Below, one piece after another: positions 63,357 through 64,000 of a DNA stretch of 64,000 bases. How positions within the stretch are numbered: position 1 is the first letter of the stretch; every line of letters begins with the position of its first letter. The notes beneath the pieces are model-generated. The model had not been told where the DNA came from. It did not search any database and saw nothing but the letters and a program-made list of their open reading frames with translations. Origin of the DNA: Larkinella terrae. Lineage in GTDB: Bacteria > Bacteroidota > Bacteroidia > Cytophagales > Spirosomataceae. Position numbers and translations under genes: made by a program. Where the stretch lies: the NCBI RefSeq assembly GCF_009668025.1, contig NZ_WJXZ01000009.1, positions 62,001 to 126,000 on the forward strand, written 5' to 3'.

Positions 63357-64000
63357 ATGAAAACGATTTTTCGAATTTTGTATGCCTGCCTGCTTCCCGC
63401 CGGTTCTGTTCTGGCACAGGACGTGGCCTACTATGAAAACAGCAAGCCAAATCCATCCGGTTACTGGGAGGTTTCAACCGATTACCGGACCAGCGGCACC
63501 GCCATTCGGTATTACAATCCGGAGCAACAGTTAATGCATCAGGAAGTGCTGCCCAACAAATTGGTCAAGCTGACGAAGCGAAACGTTCGGCGACTCAATG
63601 CGGCCTTAACCAGCATTAGTTTGCAGAAGAAAGAGCCTTCAAACGTTAAAACGGTGGCATTGCCAACGGATAACGAGGATGCGAGAGTTGCCCGCACACG
63701 CAGAAAAATGATGCATGCCGAGCGGCTGGCGTCGTCGGAGGGAATTTCGGCCCGGGTTGTACCGACTTCCGACGGTGACAATGCTATTTTGAAACTATTT
63801 ATTTACAATCCGCACGAGGAGCGATTGCGGATTGACATTCTAACTGCAAAAGGTAATACGGTTTGTCAGGAATTCAGCAAAAATTTTCAGCAATATCATC
63901 GCTTTAACCTGAGCTACATGCCTTCGGGAGATTACCGGGTTAAGATTTATAGAATACCGGATAAAGCTCCAACCGTTAACAGCCTGCTTACCTTGTCCAG
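63357..64000 (+). CDS. Exported protein, unknown (partial at 3' end)
   Basis: Open from ATG 63357 to the window end (214 codons). Signal peptide MKTIFRILYACLLPAGSVLA cut before QDV. The segment AIRYYNPEQQLMHQEVLPNK followed by basic residues occurs as a type in Cytophagales exported proteins. The last part (YNPHEERLRIDILTAKGN, later YMPSGDYRVKIYR) resembles a small Ig-like domain of the kind seen in type IX secretion tails. It is divergent from the sigma operon, sharing a 125-base gap. Confidence 0.7.
   Translation, partial: MKTIFRILYACLLPAGSVLAQDVAYYENSKPNPSGYWEVSTDYRTSGTAIRYYNPEQQLMHQEVLPNKLVKLTKRNVRRLNAALTSISLQKKEPSNVKTVALPTDNEDARVARTRRKMMHAERLASSEGISARVVPTSDGDNAILKLFIYNPHEERLRIDILTAKGNTVCQEFSKNFQQYHRFNLSYMPSGDYRVKIYRIPDKAPTVNSLLTLS

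Noticed and set aside
1-64000. tRNA, rRNA or riboswitch genes
   Set aside because: No conserved tRNA arms, rRNA sequence or riboswitch cores recognised in the gaps by eye; a covariance-model scan would settle this.

Overview
The window reads as chromosomal DNA of a Cytophagales-type Bacteroidota, Spirosoma/Larkinella-like. This is inferred from a mitochondrial-type aconitase, LytS/LytTR signalling, a TonB-dependent receptor, PIG-L and DUF2461 proteins, a PIF1/HRDC helicase, prs next to rplY, and repeated TAnnTTTG-type -7 promoter elements without Shine-Dalgarno sequences. No rRNA, tRNA, insertion sequence, prophage or CRISPR array was seen.

Layout. 1-7 kb: an unknown gene tail, a family 2 glycosyltransferase, aconitase, an orphan 7TM LytS-type kinase, an FAD monooxygenase and a Crp/Fnr regulator. 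7-12.4 kb: a STAS-like and an SRPBCC protein, then one LytTR response regulator with three tandem LytS-type kinases. 12.5-31 kb: TonB receptor, DUF4332, DUF2461, trpS, PAP2 phosphatase, prs, rplY, a membrane pyrophosphatase carrying a C-terminal OmpA domain, a secreted PIG-L/ThuA-like protein, a fused 5-oxoprolinase with an atypical Nramp-like transporter, and a lipoprotein. 31-41 kb: a very small kinase, dnaE, a MntA/HepT toxin-antitoxin pair between dnaE and trxA, a secreted Ntn-hydrolase acylase and a PIF1-like helicase. 41.4-48.8 kb: a GntR regulator with an RND pump and lipoprotein adaptor, a class III aminotransferase and a probable outer-membrane protein.

Two clusters stand out. At 48.8-54.6 kb, a minus-strand run encodes a DinB-fold protein, an ATP-grasp ligase, a GCS2 (YbdK-type) amidoligase, a class I amidotransferase-like protein and a second probable ATP-grasp protein, with an esterase upstream. 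This looks like a pathway for an unknown peptide or thiol. At 56.5-63.2 kb, an ECF sigma factor is followed by two paralogous membrane anti-sigma/TPR proteins, a subtilisin-like lipoprotein and a TPR-CHAT (caspase-like) protein with a signal peptide and a C-terminal membrane anchor. This looks like a sigma-controlled, envelope-located protease system, and it is my best candidate for an undescribed system.

Many intergenic gaps hold long near-perfect inverted repeats (arms 23-33 bp), each built from short repeated words, mostly between gene ends. They are probably terminator-like or REP-like elements. Several genes start with GTG or TTG.
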